This document shows, in pieces, positions 6,180-6,813 of a stretch of 6,813 nucleotides of DNA. Made by a program: the position numbers and the translations under genes. Under the pieces are notes generated by a model. The model was not told the DNA's origin and ran no database searches. It saw only the letters and a program-made list of their open reading frames with translations. The stretch spans positions 1-6,813 of the forward strand of contig DUJK01000087.1 of assembly GCA_013329925.1 (NCBI GenBank), written 5' to 3'. This DNA comes from Candidatus Poseidoniaceae archaeon. GTDB lineage: Archaea > Thermoplasmatota > Poseidoniia > Poseidoniales > Poseidoniaceae. Position 1 is the stretch's first letter, and every line of letters starts with the position of its first letter.

Positions 6180-6813
6180 TCAGTTCGCCTCCTTTTCTGC
6201 TACGACTTTTCTTAGTTCCGCACACTTGGTTTGCGCTACCTTGAATATCTCTGCGAATTCTGCGGGCGTGAATACTCCTCTTAATCCCTTTTGTAGTGAA
6301 TGGAGGTGTCCTTCATCGCCAATTGTGATGTGAATTCGTTCATCTCCGCCCAATTCTTCTTCTTCACAGGGGTCGTAAACATAGCGTCCACCGACTCTAG
6401 TAAATGATGCCATAATTGGGGTTCCGTTAACTGCAAGTGTGTAATCTTCGCCAACATCAAACCTCTCTGCTGGAACTACAGCAGTTCGAAGCGCTGCTAT
6501 TGCTGCAAGTCCACATGCATCGAAAATATTACCGCCGTCTGATAAAACGTGAATGTCTATCATTACTCCCCAAACCTTTTCGCCAGGAATTATGCACAGG
6601 CTGTTCATGTCAATGCATCCAGATTCCCTAATGCCTCTATCAACTACTCTTCCTAATTCTATGGATTGAGGTGATGGAGGTCCAGGTTCATATTTTCTGT
6701 GTGCTACAGGTCTAAGTTCTGCTCCGCACATTAGTGAACCTTCTGCAGGTCTGTCTGGCCAGGGTGTTCTAATTTCGAATTTGACTCCCGCATAAACAAC
6801 AGTCTTGCCCATG
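6180..6813 (-). CDS. rrp42: Exosome complex subunit Rrp42, N-terminus cut by window edge
   Basis: Rrp42 pairs with Rrp41 to form the hexameric RNase PH-like ring of the archaeal exosome, which degrades or tails RNA from the 3' end by phosphorolysis. Rrp42 is the structural, catalytically inactive member that helps bind RNA; Rrp41 carries the active site. The visible 210 residues include the subfamily signature ELGRVVDRGIRES (52-64), GEKVWGVMIDIHVLSDGGN (77-95), DACGLAAIAAL (98-108) and VPAERFDVGEDY (113-124), which separate it from Rrp41. Archaeal Rrp42 is about 260-275 residues, and the methionine at 6810-6812 aligns to an internal position just after the first conserved strand region, so about 55-60 N-terminal residues lie beyond the right edge. 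Rrp4 and Rrp41 would be expected upstream there. The gene ends in TGA directly abutting the rpl37ae start. Confidence 0.95.
   Translation of the reverse strand, partial: MGKTVVYAGVKFEIRTPWPDRPAEGSLMCGAELRPVAHRKYEPGPPSPQSIELGRVVDRGIRESGCIDMNSLCIIPGEKVWGVMIDIHVLSDGGNIFDACGLAAIAALRTAVVPAERFDVGEDYTLAVNGTPIMASFTRVGGRYVYDPCEEEELGGDERIHITIGDEGHLHSLQKGLRGVFTPAEFAEIFKVAQTKCAELRKVVAEKEAN
6188..6192 (-). promoter_or_regulatory. Shine-Dalgarno for rpl37ae within rrp42
   Basis: GGAGG (part of AAAAGGAGG) on the minus strand inside the last codons of rrp42, eight bases before the TTG at 6177-6179. It settles the choice of a TTG start for rpl37ae. Confidence 0.75.

Noticed and set aside
6019..6333. Plus-strand open frame of 104 codons over rpl37ae and rrp42
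   Set aside because: It is antisense to two clearly conserved genes, has no Shine-Dalgarno or homology I can see, and its composition is that of a complementary-strand shadow.
1..6813. CRISPR, tRNA, insertion sequence or toxin-antitoxin content
   Set aside because: I found no direct repeat arrays, tRNA-like cloverleaf, transposase or terminal inverted repeats, and almost all bases are covered by intact genes.

Overview
This window looks archaeal, most likely a planktonic euryarchaeon related to Thermoplasmatota (Marine Group II or III type). The domain is secure: it carries an archaeal-type uS12, an exosome Rrp42, eL43 (L37Ae), a KEOPS Pcc1-like protein and an archaeal prefoldin beta. The lineage is an inference from moderate-to-low GC, tight packing, frequent TTG/GTG starts and long TPR-like orphan proteins; no marker here fixes it.

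Layout. Positions 1-311 (minus) hold the N-terminal two thirds of uS12, cut by the window edge. A 163-base divergent spacer (312-474) carries a clear Shine-Dalgarno and a TATA-like box for rps12. Positions 475-3154 (plus) hold a three-gene unit: a UbiD-family decarboxylase, a TPR-like orphan starting at TTG 9 bases after the ubiD stop, and a Nudix hydrolase starting 1 base after that. Positions 3144-6813 (minus) hold a six-gene unit transcribed toward the left: rrp42 (5' end outside the window), rpl37ae, pcc1-like, pfdB, a DHH-family phosphoesterase and a TPR/alpha-helical orphan. Genes in this unit touch, overlap by a few bases or are separated by at most 18 bases. The two units converge and overlap by 11 bases at 3144-3154.

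Function. The minus-strand unit is the downstream part of the well-known archaeal exosome superoperon, joining RNA degradation (Rrp42, possibly the DHH protein), translation (eL43), tRNA t6A modification (Pcc1) and protein folding (prefoldin). The UbiD protein is probably a prenyl-FMN-dependent decarboxylase; in many archaea such a short UbiD acts in the modified mevalonate pathway. The two TPR-like proteins have no assignable function.

I see no mobile element, CRISPR array, RNA gene, defence system or repeat family. Most of the window is core housekeeping. The points most worth checking are the DHH protein whose motif I histidine is replaced by glycine, the absence of rpoP between rpl37ae and pcc1, the C-terminally extended eL43, and the two TPR-like orphans attached to conserved operons.
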